A stretch of DNA of 64,000 nt from CALFVT01 sp039989855 (GTDB lineage: Bacteria > Pseudomonadota > Alphaproteobacteria > Caulobacterales > Maricaulaceae). The stretch is taken from contig JBDXGZ010000001.1 in the NCBI GenBank assembly GCA_039989855.1, forward strand, positions 248,001 to 312,000, read 5' to 3'. The translations under genes and the position numbers were made by a program. Under the pieces are notes generated by a model, which ran no database searches, was not told where the DNA came from, and worked only from the letters and a program-made list of their open reading frames with translations. Below, in pieces: positions 42,868 to 51,446 of this stretch (positions are counted from its first letter, which is position 1; each line of letters opens with the position of its first letter).

Positions 42868-45800
42868 ATGTTGCAAATGCAAAGATATGCAGGCCCAGAG
42901 CCACTCTTGCATGCAGGAGGGATGCCTGAAGGCCTTGATGCTTATTTATGTGGACAAGCCCTAAAGCGTAATGTTCGCGAAGGTAACGGGGCGACACTTT
43001 TATTTATCGCCCGTGATGATAGCCGTGCTGTTGCCTTTAAGAACGCCTGTCAATACTTCCATCCTGATTTGAAAACGCTTTATGTTCCTGCGTGGGATGT
43101 TCTTCCTTATGACCGTATATCGCCTGCGAAATCACTAGCGGCGAAACGGGCGAGGGGGTTATTTGCGCTGACAAAGTGGAAAGTGGATAGGCCGCTCATT
43201 ATTATTTCCACCGTGGCGGGCGTATCGCAAAAGGTCGCGCCGCAAGACGTCATGAGCCGTGCAGGACTGGTCTTAAAGCCCGGTAAAATGGTCGAACGGG
43301 AAGCGCTTCTTTCTTACCTTACTTATAATGGGTTTTCGTGGACGTCAGCGGTCATGGACGCAGGAGATTATGCGGTGCGCGGCGGATTAATCGACCTTTT
43401 CCCGCCGGGAAACACGCGCCCCGTTCGAATTGATTTCTTTGGGGATGAGATCGAGAGCCTACGGCGCTTTGACATAGAGACGCAAAGATCGACGGAAAAG
43501 CTCGAGCGGTTGATTTTATCACCCGTAAGCGAAGTCTTGATGCAAGATGTCCAGACAACACACTTTCGTAAGGCCTATATTGAAACATTTGGTGGGGGTA
43601 TTAGCCAAGACCCTATATATGCCCAGATTAAAGACGGCATCCGTCCGCAAGGAGTTGAGAGCTTTTTACCTCTTTTCTATCCTGCGCTCGAAACTCTCTT
43701 TGATTACCTGCCTCAGAACACCCTTGTTGTGAACGATGGCCAGAGCCTTGAGGCGCACCTTGAACGCCATGACCTTGTGCTTGATTATTATGACGCGAGA
43801 AAGCAACACCTTGACCAAGTTGAAACAGGGGCAGGCGATCCTGCGAAAACCTCTGGTGTATTTCGCCCTGTACCGATTGAACAGTTTTATCTTGCGCCTA
43901 ATAACATGAAGACCGTCCTAAGCGGTTTTCGTTGTCGTTATAATTCCCCGTTTAATGTAGAGACGGATGAAGATTATGTCGATTTTGGCGGGCGTTTAGG
44001 GCGTAATTTTTTAATTGAGCGACAAACCGACGGGGTCAACGTTTTTGACGCAGCCGCAAGCTATGTCAAAGACGCGCTAAAAGCCAAGAAGCGCATCATT
44101 TTAGCCTCATGGACCGAAGGGTCATCAGAACGATTAGGCGGCGTACTGGCCGATCATGATTTAATCGTCGGGCAAATTGATCGGCGGCAATTTAAAGACC
44201 TATCGAGCGGTCAGGTCAAACGAACGATTTTGCCCATTGAGCAAGGCTTTACATATGATGATTTAATTGTGCTGTCTGAACAAGACATTCTGGGAGATCG
44301 TTTGGTCAACCGTGCGCGCCGCCGCAAAGCAAAAAATTTCATATCTGAGGCAAGTGCGCTCAAACCAAATGATTTGATTATCCACATTGATCATGGCTTG
44401 GGCCGTTACCTTGGATTGAAGACACTCGACGTGACAGGCGCGCCGCATGATTGCTTAGAACTCGAATATTCTGGTGGGTCACGACTATATTTACCCGTTG
44501 AAAACATAGAGCTTTTATCGGCTTACGGAACAAGCGGCGATAATCCTGTCCTCGACACACTCGGCGGTGTCGCTTGGCAATCGCGGAAAGCTAAGGCCAA
44601 GAAAAAATTACAAGACATGGCAGCGGAGCTAATCATCATAGCTGCGAAACGGGCCATGCGTACAGCCGAGCCTGTGAAAATTGACCAGGGTGAGTTTGGC
44701 GAATTTTGTGCGCGTTTTCCTTACGCTGAAACGGACGACCAATTAGCGGCTATTGATGACGTTATTGGCGACCTAGAACGCGGACGCCCTATGGACCGCT
44801 TGATTTGTGGGGATGTTGGATTTGGTAAAACAGAGGTCGCACTACGTGGCGCTTTTGCTGCGGCTATGAACGGGCAGCAAGTTGCGATCATTGCCCCAAC
44901 AACTCTATTGTGCCGACAGCATTTTAATACCTTTACCGCACGGTTTAAAGGCTGGCCCGTGAATATAAGACAGCTCTCGCGCTTGGTGACAACTAAACAA
45001 CGCAACGAAACGATTAGGGCATTGAAAGACGGTCAGTGCGATATTGTGATTGGCACGCATGCGCTCCTCGCGGATTCCGTTGGGTTTAGCAATCTCGGCA
45101 TGGTCATTGTCGACGAAGAGCAACGCTTTGGCGTTAAGCATAAAGAGCGGCTTAAATCACTCAGGGCCGATGTCCATGTTTTGACATTGACGGCGACGCC
45201 TATTCCAAGAACATTGCAAATGGCGCTGACGGGCATTCGTGACCTGAGCTTAATTGCCACGCCGCCCGTCGACCGCTTAGCCATCCGTACTTATGTATCG
45301 GGATTTGATACGGTTACGCTGCGTAAAGCCTTGTTGCGCGAAAAATACAGAGGTGGGCAAAGCTATTTCATCGCACCCCGTATTGCAGACCTTTCGCGCC
45401 TTGAAGCTTTCCTCACCGAGCAAGTGCCTGAAGTTAAATATATCACAGCCCACGGACAAATGGCTCCGACCGAGTTGGAAGACATAATGACGGCTTTTTA
45501 CGAGGGGCAATATGATGTGCTGCTCGCGACCTCCATCATTGAAAGTGGTATCGATATTCCGCGTGCGAACACCATGATTGTTTACCGCGCTGACCGTTTT
45601 GGATTGGCGCAACTTTATCAAATGCGGGGACGTGTCGGGCGCTCAAAGATCAGAGCCTATGCCTATATGACCATGCCCGAAGCCAATATTGCGACAGCTA
45701 ATGCCCGTGACCGCCTGAAAGTTCTACAATCTCTCGATAGTCTTGGTGCAGGTTTCACCTTAGCCAGTCACGATCTGGATATGCGGGGCGGGGGTAACCC

Positions 45801-46350
45801 CCTCGGTGAGGAGCAGTCAGGCCATATTAAAGACTTGGGCGTAGAGCTGTATCAGCACTTACTTGAAGAGGCCGTGGCGCAACTCAAGAATGACGATAGC
45901 CTTCAAGACCAAAGCTGGTCGCCACAGGTTAACCTCGGCATACCTATTCTTATACCAGAGACTTACATTGAAGACCTAAACCTGCGGTTGGCCATATATC
46001 GCCGTATATCTGAAATCAGTGATGATAATGAAGGCGATGCGCTAGCTGCGGAATTAATTGACCGTTTCGGACCATTGCCTAATGAAGTTGACAGCTTGTT
46101 TAAGGTCATGAAAATCAAACGTTTATGTCGTCTTTCTCATGTTGAAAAAGTTGATGCTGGAGCAAAAGGGTTGGTGCTAACTATCCGCCACAAAGACGTG
46201 ACAGATGGCTCAATGATAATGTTAGCGATTACAAATAATTCGGGGTGGAGATTAAGGCCAGATAAAACCATTCTCGTTAAAGGTAATTTCGAAAAAGCTG
46301 AGCAAAGACTTAAAGCTGTTGAACGTGCCGTGAAAGCCCTTAGCGAATAG
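42868..46350 (+). CDS. mfd: Transcription-repair coupling factor Mfd
   Basis: A 1160-residue Mfd. It removes RNA polymerase stalled at lesions and recruits UvrA. Order of domains: UvrB-homology region (about 15-340, with PAWDVLPYDRISP and VRGGLIDLFPPG), a RNA-polymerase interaction domain near 500-570 (HIDHGLGRYLGL, LELEYSGGSRLYLPVENIELLSAY), the RecG-like translocase (LICGDVGFGKTEVALRGAF, VDEEQRFG, LTATPIPRTLQMAL, SIIESGIDIPRANT, QLYQMRGRVGRS), and the C-terminal TRCF domain. It follows sdhE by 6 bp. Confidence 0.98.
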   Translation: MLQMQRYAGPEPLLHAGGMPEGLDAYLCGQALKRNVREGNGATLLFIARDDSRAVAFKNACQYFHPDLKTLYVPAWDVLPYDRISPAKSLAAKRARGLFALTKWKVDRPLIIISTVAGVSQKVAPQDVMSRAGLVLKPGKMVEREALLSYLTYNGFSWTSAVMDAGDYAVRGGLIDLFPPGNTRPVRIDFFGDEIESLRRFDIETQRSTEKLERLILSPVSEVLMQDVQTTHFRKAYIETFGGGISQDPIYAQIKDGIRPQGVESFLPLFYPALETLFDYLPQNTLVVNDGQSLEAHLERHDLVLDYYDARKQHLDQVETGAGDPAKTSGVFRPVPIEQFYLAPNNMKTVLSGFRCRYNSPFNVETDEDYVDFGGRLGRNFLIERQTDGVNVFDAAASYVKDALKAKKRIILASWTEGSSERLGGVLADHDLIVGQIDRRQFKDLSSGQVKRTILPIEQGFTYDDLIVLSEQDILGDRLVNRARRRKAKNFISEASALKPNDLIIHIDHGLGRYLGLKTLDVTGAPHDCLELEYSGGSRLYLPVENIELLSAYGTSGDNPVLDTLGGVAWQSRKAKAKKKLQDMAAELIIIAAKRAMRTAEPVKIDQGEFGEFCARFPYAETDDQLAAIDDVIGDLERGRPMDRLICGDVGFGKTEVALRGAFAAAMNGQQVAIIAPTTLLCRQHFNTFTARFKGWPVNIRQLSRLVTTKQRNETIRALKDGQCDIVIGTHALLADSVGFSNLGMVIVDEEQRFGVKHKERLKSLRADVHVLTLTATPIPRTLQMALTGIRDLSLIATPPVDRLAIRTYVSGFDTVTLRKALLREKYRGGQSYFIAPRIADLSRLEAFLTEQVPEVKYITAHGQMAPTELEDIMTAFYEGQYDVLLATSIIESGIDIPRANTMIVYRADRFGLAQLYQMRGRVGRSKIRAYAYMTMPEANIATANARDRLKVLQSLDSLGAGFTLASHDLDMRGGGNPLGEEQSGHIKDLGVELYQHLLEEAVAQLKNDDSLQDQSWSPQVNLGIPILIPETYIEDLNLRLAIYRRISEISDDNEGDALAAELIDRFGPLPNEVDSLFKVMKIKRLCRLSHVEKVDAGAKGLVLTIRHKDVTDGSMIMLAITNNSGWRLRPDKTILVKGNFEKAEQRLKAVERAVKALSE

Positions 46351-46380
46351 CTATTCTATCACAAAGGGTAGTTATTGACG

Positions 46381-47763
46381 TTATACTCTCGCTGAACATT
46401 CTAGAGGTATATGCTTATAAGTTAGTTCTGATATCGCATTTGTTAGAACCTGTTCTGCTGTTTCATGTGGCATAGGAGTAACTTTTACAGCATCAATGCT
46501 CATCGTGAAGGGGCAAGCAATGTTCTGTGTCCCAGCATCAAAAGAAGCGCAATCAACAATGCCTGAAATTCGATCTAAGATGGGGTCGAGTCGGTCTAAT
46601 CCTTGCTCAGGGAAAACTAAAACCATAACATCATTCGTAACGCGCGCAGAAATATCCTGTGCGCGGACGAGGTTACGTATCATGCTGCCAATTTGATTTT
46701 CTGCTTGTGCAACGCGATCAGAAGGAATCGCAACTAAAGCATTTGGGTGTATTTTAAGAGCCACCAACGACAGTTCGTATTTGTTTTTTTGGCAATAGTT
46801 TAATAGGCGCGTGAGATGCTTTATAAGGAAATCCCGATTAAATAAACGTGATGCTAAATCAATACACTCATCAAAGCGTAATTGCGACAAAGATTTTTTC
46901 ATGTGAGCATGAATTCTATGGAAGTTTGCTGCTTCTAAAATTCGACCCCGAATTTCTGGCATTTCTGCTTTATGATAAATAACGTCGTGAACTCCTTTAC
47001 CATAAATTGTGTCGATAGCTATCGGATCATCCTCCATTAAAAATATAACGGGTATGCCATATAGACGAGAATTACGTTGCATAGTCTCCACAATAAGAAG
47101 TGATGGTGCCGTATTTTCAGTAGCGTTCATAACGACAGCATCAAATTCTTCTTCATGGAGGTAATTGAATGCACTAAAAGATGAAAAAGCAGCCTTTACA
47201 TTGATATTATAGTCTTGAAGTGCGTTCAATATCGTCATGAATACGGGCGTCGCTTTTCCAATAAATAAAATATTGAAAGGACGATCAACTGCTTGAAGTG
47301 TAAATGAGCAATCAATGTCAAAGTCTTCATTATAAGTTTTAACGCGGTGAACGATTTCGCGCTCCATCGTTTGAAGTCTTAAAACAGCTTCGACGCGTTG
47401 TGAAATTTGGACGGGATGTGCCGGAGAATATATGATGCTATCAAATGTATTTTGATCTTCAAATCTACCTTCACGAAAGAGTGCGCCAACAAATGGCAAT
47501 GTTATATGCTTAAAATGTGTTGTTAGGGCAGTCTTAATTCTGTTCGCATGTTCAATGTAATCCGTTAAGACCATCAAGACTAGGTCCGGATGTTTTTTCT
47601 TAACTCCGCTTAATTTATTACCATTATAAATGCAAAAATTTAAATCTTGCCCACGCCTATTACATTCTTCAGATAAAGACTTTGCGACTTCAATATTGTC
47701 TGTAACAACCAGTATTTGAAACCGATTTTCAATACCCGAATCTGCCTTGTAGTGATCATCCAT
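46381..47763 (-). CDS. PopA-like c-di-GMP effector: pseudo-receiver x2 plus degenerate GGDEF
   Basis: A 460-residue protein with PleD/PopA architecture: two receiver-like domains (about 14-135 and 162-285) and a C-terminal GGDEF-like domain (about 300-455). Neither receiver keeps the phospho-accepting Asp; the aligned positions are Val65 (in PDLVLMV) and Asn213 (in FDAVVMN). The diguanylate cyclase signature is replaced by TNDVM at 376-380, so catalysis is unlikely. The inhibitory c-di-GMP site RxxD is retained as RAQD at 367-370 at the canonical spacing. This is the pattern of Caulobacter PopA, a c-di-GMP receptor that directs CtrA degradation. The gene is convergent with mfd and lies after a strong terminator, so it is transcribed alone. 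Confidence 0.8.
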   Translation of the reverse strand: MDDHYKADSGIENRFQILVVTDNIEVAKSLSEECNRRGQDLNFCIYNGNKLSGVKKKHPDLVLMVLTDYIEHANRIKTALTTHFKHITLPFVGALFREGRFEDQNTFDSIIYSPAHPVQISQRVEAVLRLQTMEREIVHRVKTYNEDFDIDCSFTLQAVDRPFNILFIGKATPVFMTILNALQDYNINVKAAFSSFSAFNYLHEEEFDAVVMNATENTAPSLLIVETMQRNSRLYGIPVIFLMEDDPIAIDTIYGKGVHDVIYHKAEMPEIRGRILEAANFHRIHAHMKKSLSQLRFDECIDLASRLFNRDFLIKHLTRLLNYCQKNKYELSLVALKIHPNALVAIPSDRVAQAENQIGSMIRNLVRAQDISARVTNDVMVLVFPEQGLDRLDPILDRISGIVDCASFDAGTQNIACPFTMSIDAVKVTPMPHETAEQVLTNAISELTYKHIPLECSARV

Positions 47764-47779
47764 ACCTATTTATTTACAA

Positions 47780-47816
47780 AAAGCCTTTCCGAGGTCTTAA
47801 CGGAAAGGCTTTTTTT
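47780..47816. terminator. Bidirectional intrinsic terminator
   Basis: AAGCCTTTCCG (47781-47791) pairs perfectly with CGGAAAGGCTT (47801-47811), with a 9-base loop. A T run follows on the plus strand (47811-47816) and, reading the minus strand, five T follow as well. On the minus strand it ends the M2 peptidase transcript 20 bp after its stop and insulates the PopA-like gene just downstream. Confidence 0.88.
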
Positions 47817-47832
47817 GTAAGTTTTAAGTGAT

Positions 47833-49692
47833 TTACCAGCCGCAGGTTCGGTCTTTGTTTTGTTCCTTAAGGTATTCAATCAGCGGTGCGTAATATTCAA
47901 TGATAGCACCGCCGTCCATATCTCGTGTTCCTGTGAAGGCTTCTAAGGCATCAGGCCACGGCTTTGAGGATCCAAGCTCCATCATCGCGTTAAACCGCGA
48001 TCCGACTGTTTTATTACCGTAGACAGAGCAGCTATGAAGCGCACCCTCATATCCAGACATATCACAAGCCGCTTTATGGAATTGGAACTGGAGAATATGG
48101 GCGAGAAAATAGCGCATATAAGGTGTGTTGCCTGGAATGTGGTATTTTGCACCTGGGTCAAAATCGGCCTCGCTTCTATTAACAGGTGGCTTCAGGCCTT
48201 GGTATTTCTCACGGAGCTCCCACCAACCTTTATTGTACTCTTCAGGACTATACTCACCATTAAATACATTCCAGCGCCATTGATCGACCATTAGGCCAAA
48301 AGGAAGGAAGGCAATTTTATCAAGCGCACTGCGCATCAATAGTGATAAGTCTGCATCTGCTGAGGGTTTATCTTCTTCACCCAACAGGCCAATTTCAACA
48401 AGATAATTCGGCGTTATTGACAAGGCAATCATATCACCAATGGCTTCGTGGAAACCGTCATTGGCTCCGTCACGGTATATAATGGATTGGTTCTTATAAG
48501 CCCGTTGGTAGAAATTATGACCGAGTTCATGATGAACTGTTTGAAAATCTTCCGCCGTGACTTTGGTACACATTTTAATTCGGATGTCATCTTCATTATC
48601 TATATCCCAAGCTGAAGCATGGCATGCCACTTCTCGGTCGCGCGGCTTAGTAATAAGAGAGCGCCTCCAGAAAGTTTCAGGTAAATCTTCAAAGCCCATA
48701 GATGTGAAAAATATCTCTGCAACTTTAACCATTTTAAGAGCAGTGTAATCATTCTCTTCAAGAAGCTTCGTTGCGTTCACACCTGCTTCGGCATTTTCTG
48801 GGGCAACTAGGTCGTAAATATTGCCCCATTGTTGACCCCACATATTTCCAAGCAGGTCAGCGCGGATAGGTTGGTCGAGTGGAACCACGGTGTCACCGTA
48901 ATTTTCATTGAGTTTGGCGCGAACATGACAGTGAAGTTCGTCGTAAAGTGGTTTAACTTGTCCCCAAAGGCGATCTGCTTCATTTACAAAATCATCCGCG
49001 GGCATATCATAGCCCGAACGCCATAAAGCGCCTGCATCTGCATAGCCTAGCTCTAATGAACCTTGATTAATTATAGAGACCATGCGGCCATAATTATCCT
49101 TCATTTTTGGAGATATTTCACGCCACCCAGCCCAAACAGCCGCAAGTTCTTCAGGGTCACGAGACTTGGCTATGATATCTGTGGCTTCAAAAAGTGATAG
49201 AACTTTGCCATTATGTTCGAATGTGCCTGTACTATATGCAGCATCAAGATTCGTCATTATCCCAGATAATTCTTCTGGTGCGCCGTCAATTTCAGGAGCG
49301 GGGAAGTTACTGCCACGTTTTAGCATGTCGAGTTTTCGAGCCATATCTGCAGGTAAAACTAGATCGTTAAATTTTTTAGCTTCATTGGCAAGACGCGTAG
49401 ATAATTTCGCACCTTCGGCCCCAGCCTTTTGCGCAAGCCACCTTGTGTCGTCGGTAATGAAGTTGGCATTCACCCAATAAATACGTGCTGCATATTCACC
49501 AAGCTCAATGAGATCTTTTTCTGCCTGCTCAATAAATTCTTTCGCATCTTGGATTGTAGCGGGTTTATCGGCATAATTTGTCGTTGCTATTGTTCCAGTG
49601 TCAGTGGAACTTTCCAGTTTAACTTCGTCTGCATTACAGGCCGAAATTGCCAGTGCTGTCAGACTGGTCGCTACGAGAAGTAATTTACGCAT
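47833..49692 (-). CDS. M2 family (ACE-like) zinc peptidase lipoprotein
   Basis: A 619-residue peptidyl-dipeptidase of the angiotensin-converting-enzyme family, counted from the ATG at 49692. That start has GGAAAG 5 bp upstream and gives a signal peptide with lipobox ISAC (Cys19); the further upstream in-frame start at 49704 is a TTG. The zinc motif is HHELGH, with His388, Glu389 and His392, and the third ligand is probably Glu416 in HEAIGD. Other family blocks are WWELREKYQG and the NTPYMRYFLAHILQFQ segment. It probably trims peptides in the periplasm. It is divergent from hemH and followed by a strong terminator. Confidence 0.93.
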   Translation of the reverse strand: MRKLLLVATSLTALAISACNADEVKLESSTDTGTIATTNYADKPATIQDAKEFIEQAEKDLIELGEYAARIYWVNANFITDDTRWLAQKAGAEGAKLSTRLANEAKKFNDLVLPADMARKLDMLKRGSNFPAPEIDGAPEELSGIMTNLDAAYSTGTFEHNGKVLSLFEATDIIAKSRDPEELAAVWAGWREISPKMKDNYGRMVSIINQGSLELGYADAGALWRSGYDMPADDFVNEADRLWGQVKPLYDELHCHVRAKLNENYGDTVVPLDQPIRADLLGNMWGQQWGNIYDLVAPENAEAGVNATKLLEENDYTALKMVKVAEIFFTSMGFEDLPETFWRRSLITKPRDREVACHASAWDIDNEDDIRIKMCTKVTAEDFQTVHHELGHNFYQRAYKNQSIIYRDGANDGFHEAIGDMIALSITPNYLVEIGLLGEEDKPSADADLSLLMRSALDKIAFLPFGLMVDQWRWNVFNGEYSPEEYNKGWWELREKYQGLKPPVNRSEADFDPGAKYHIPGNTPYMRYFLAHILQFQFHKAACDMSGYEGALHSCSVYGNKTVGSRFNAMMELGSSKPWPDALEAFTGTRDMDGGAIIEYYAPLIEYLKEQNKDRTCGW

Positions 49693-49760
49693 AATACTTT
49701 CCAAATAAAAAAAAACATATAGATAGTTATACTCGTAATCATAGCGCGCACGAGGTCAAG

Positions 49761-49774
49761 TGGTGTAAACACCA
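49761..49774. promoter_or_regulatory. Inverted repeat between the M2 peptidase and hemH genes
   Basis: TGGTGT and ACACCA form perfect 6-bp arms around AA, in the 123-bp divergent region and 42 bp before the hemH start. It has the shape of an operator, but no regulator is identifiable. Confidence 0.3.
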
Positions 49775-49815
49775 TACAGTCGTTTCCATAGTTTATGCGC
49801 TTAAAAGGACACAAT

Positions 49816-50814
49816 ATGACGTCAAAAACTGGATTGCTGCTTGTGAACTTAGGATCACCTGATTCGCCAACACCCAATGCTGTACGTAAATATCTGGGTG
49901 AGTTTCTACATGATTACAGAGTTGTAGATTTAAACCGTTGGCTTTGGTGCCCTATACTTCATGGTATCATTTTACGTACACGTCCTAAACGTGTAGCCGA
50001 AGCTTATGCGTCTATATGGGATCAGCCAGACGGCATTTCAGGAGGGGAAGCTCCGTTAATACGCATTACGCGTCGGCAGGCGGCAGGACTGCAAGAGAGA
50101 TTAGGTGAGGGCGTTTGTGTCGAGGTAGCCATGCGCTACGGTAATCCATCAATAAAATCATCTCTGGATAAATTACTTGCCGCAGGTTGTAAGCGCATTG
50201 CCGTGCTGCCTGCCTATCCGCAATATGCGGGGGCGACTGTGGCCTCTATTTTTGACGCGGTTGGTAAAGCGGTAAAGCAATTAAAAGATGTACCTGATAT
50301 TCGCTTCATTCGAAATTACTATGACCACCCCATGTTTATTTCAGCACTTGGCGAAAGCATAAAAGAGCATCTTGGAACGCTAGATTGGGTTCCTGAAACC
50401 ATTATGGCTAGCTACCACGGCATTCCTAAGCGGTACGTCACAGAGGGCGACCCGTATGAGCAAGAATGTGTCGAGACGACACGGCTTTTAAGGAGTTATC
50501 TAGATCTTGATGATGAGGCTTTGCGTATGACATTTCAATCACGCTTTGGTCGGGAAGAGTGGCTACAGCCCTATACGGATAAAACTTTTGAGGCACTGCC
50601 CGGCCAGGGAATTAAAAATATTGCCGTCGTCATGCCCGGCTTTTCTGCGGACTGTCTTGAAACATCTGAGGAAATTGCAATTGAAGGCGCGGAAATATTC
50701 CGCGAACATGGCGGTGTGAACTTTACAGCTATTCCGTGCTTGAACGACGACCCAACTCATCTGGATGCCTTAGCCGCAATTGCTAAAGAACGACTACTGG
50801 CAGGATGGATTTAA
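49816..50814 (+). CDS. hemH: Ferrochelatase
   Basis: A 332-residue ferrochelatase from the ATG at 49816, which follows an AAAGGA ribosome site; the in-frame start at 49795 would add seven residues unlike the family. It inserts ferrous iron into protoporphyrin IX, the last step of haem b synthesis. The active-site histidine is His201 in ASYHGIPKRY, and the conserved acid lies in the LETSEEI motif near 281-287. LLLVNLGSPDSP at the start and RYGNPSI near 107-113 are typical. The C-terminal cysteine cluster of some ferrochelatases is absent. Its stop overlaps that of the convergent kinase gene by 4 bp. Confidence 0.97.
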   Translation: MTSKTGLLLVNLGSPDSPTPNAVRKYLGEFLHDYRVVDLNRWLWCPILHGIILRTRPKRVAEAYASIWDQPDGISGGEAPLIRITRRQAAGLQERLGEGVCVEVAMRYGNPSIKSSLDKLLAAGCKRIAVLPAYPQYAGATVASIFDAVGKAVKQLKDVPDIRFIRNYYDHPMFISALGESIKEHLGTLDWVPETIMASYHGIPKRYVTEGDPYEQECVETTRLLRSYLDLDDEALRMTFQSRFGREEWLQPYTDKTFEALPGQGIKNIAVVMPGFSADCLETSEEIAIEGAEIFREHGGVNFTAIPCLNDDPTHLDALAAIAKERLLAGWI

Positions 50815-51446
50815 AGCGATAGGGCCGTCTTTATGTCAAATTTACCGGAAAACAACGGCTCAGCTGGAAGGGTGATGTCCGCCAAACGTTTATATATTTT
50901 GGATCTTTGTGATAAAAGTTTCGGATAAGAGTTAAGAATGGCTTCATCTTGTGTATTTCCAAGTGAAGAGTCGTAACTATCTTTCCATATTAAGGGCTTT
51001 GGGCAACTCATATAAAGTTGTTTTAAGCGCTCAAGGTCGAAAGAACTGGCTTCAATATATATAAGCCAGAAATCGGATTTGAGCTGGTCTAAAATATTAT
51101 CATTCGCGTATATAACACTTCCTGGAGCATCAAGGACAGCATTGCCAGATGTTTGGCATAAGGTCATTGCGTCTTGGATTGCAGAACCTTCAAGCTCCAT
51201 AGCTTTCGTTTCACGCGCTGAATATCCTTCGCTATAGGGCTGACCGAGCCATTTGGCGTGATCATCCATAGAGCCTTGGCCCAACTTGGATTGAATTAAT
51301 TGATCAACTTCAACACTTTGAAAGTCGAAATCACGAGCTAAGCGGGCAGCAAAATTGCTTTTACCAATATTAGACATCCCTAGAAGCGCAACTTTAAGAT
51401 TGCTACTAAGGTAACGGTTTTGAACCTCTGACGGACTCAGTTTCAT
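50811..51446 (-). CDS. Shikimate-kinase-like P-loop protein coupled to thrC
   Basis: A 211-residue P-loop protein. The Walker A is GMSNIGKS at 23-30, followed by a conserved acid in VEVDQLI near 46-52, as in shikimate/gluconate-type small-molecule kinases. The middle (VLDAPGSVIYAND near 104-116) resembles the shikimate kinase substrate region but lacks its clear GGG motif. Its start overlaps the thrC stop by 4 bp, so the two are translationally coupled. In animals the protein THNSL1 fuses a shikimate-kinase-like domain to a threonine-synthase-like domain, which supports a functional link. A role as a kinase acting in the threonine branch (for example on homoserine) is only a guess. Confidence 0.7.
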   Translation of the reverse strand: MKLSPSEVQNRYLSSNLKVALLGMSNIGKSNFAARLARDFDFQSVEVDQLIQSKLGQGSMDDHAKWLGQPYSEGYSARETKAMELEGSAIQDAMTLCQTSGNAVLDAPGSVIYANDNILDQLKSDFWLIYIEASSFDLERLKQLYMSCPKPLIWKDSYDSSLGNTQDEAILNSYPKLLSQRSKIYKRLADITLPAEPLFSGKFDIKTALSL

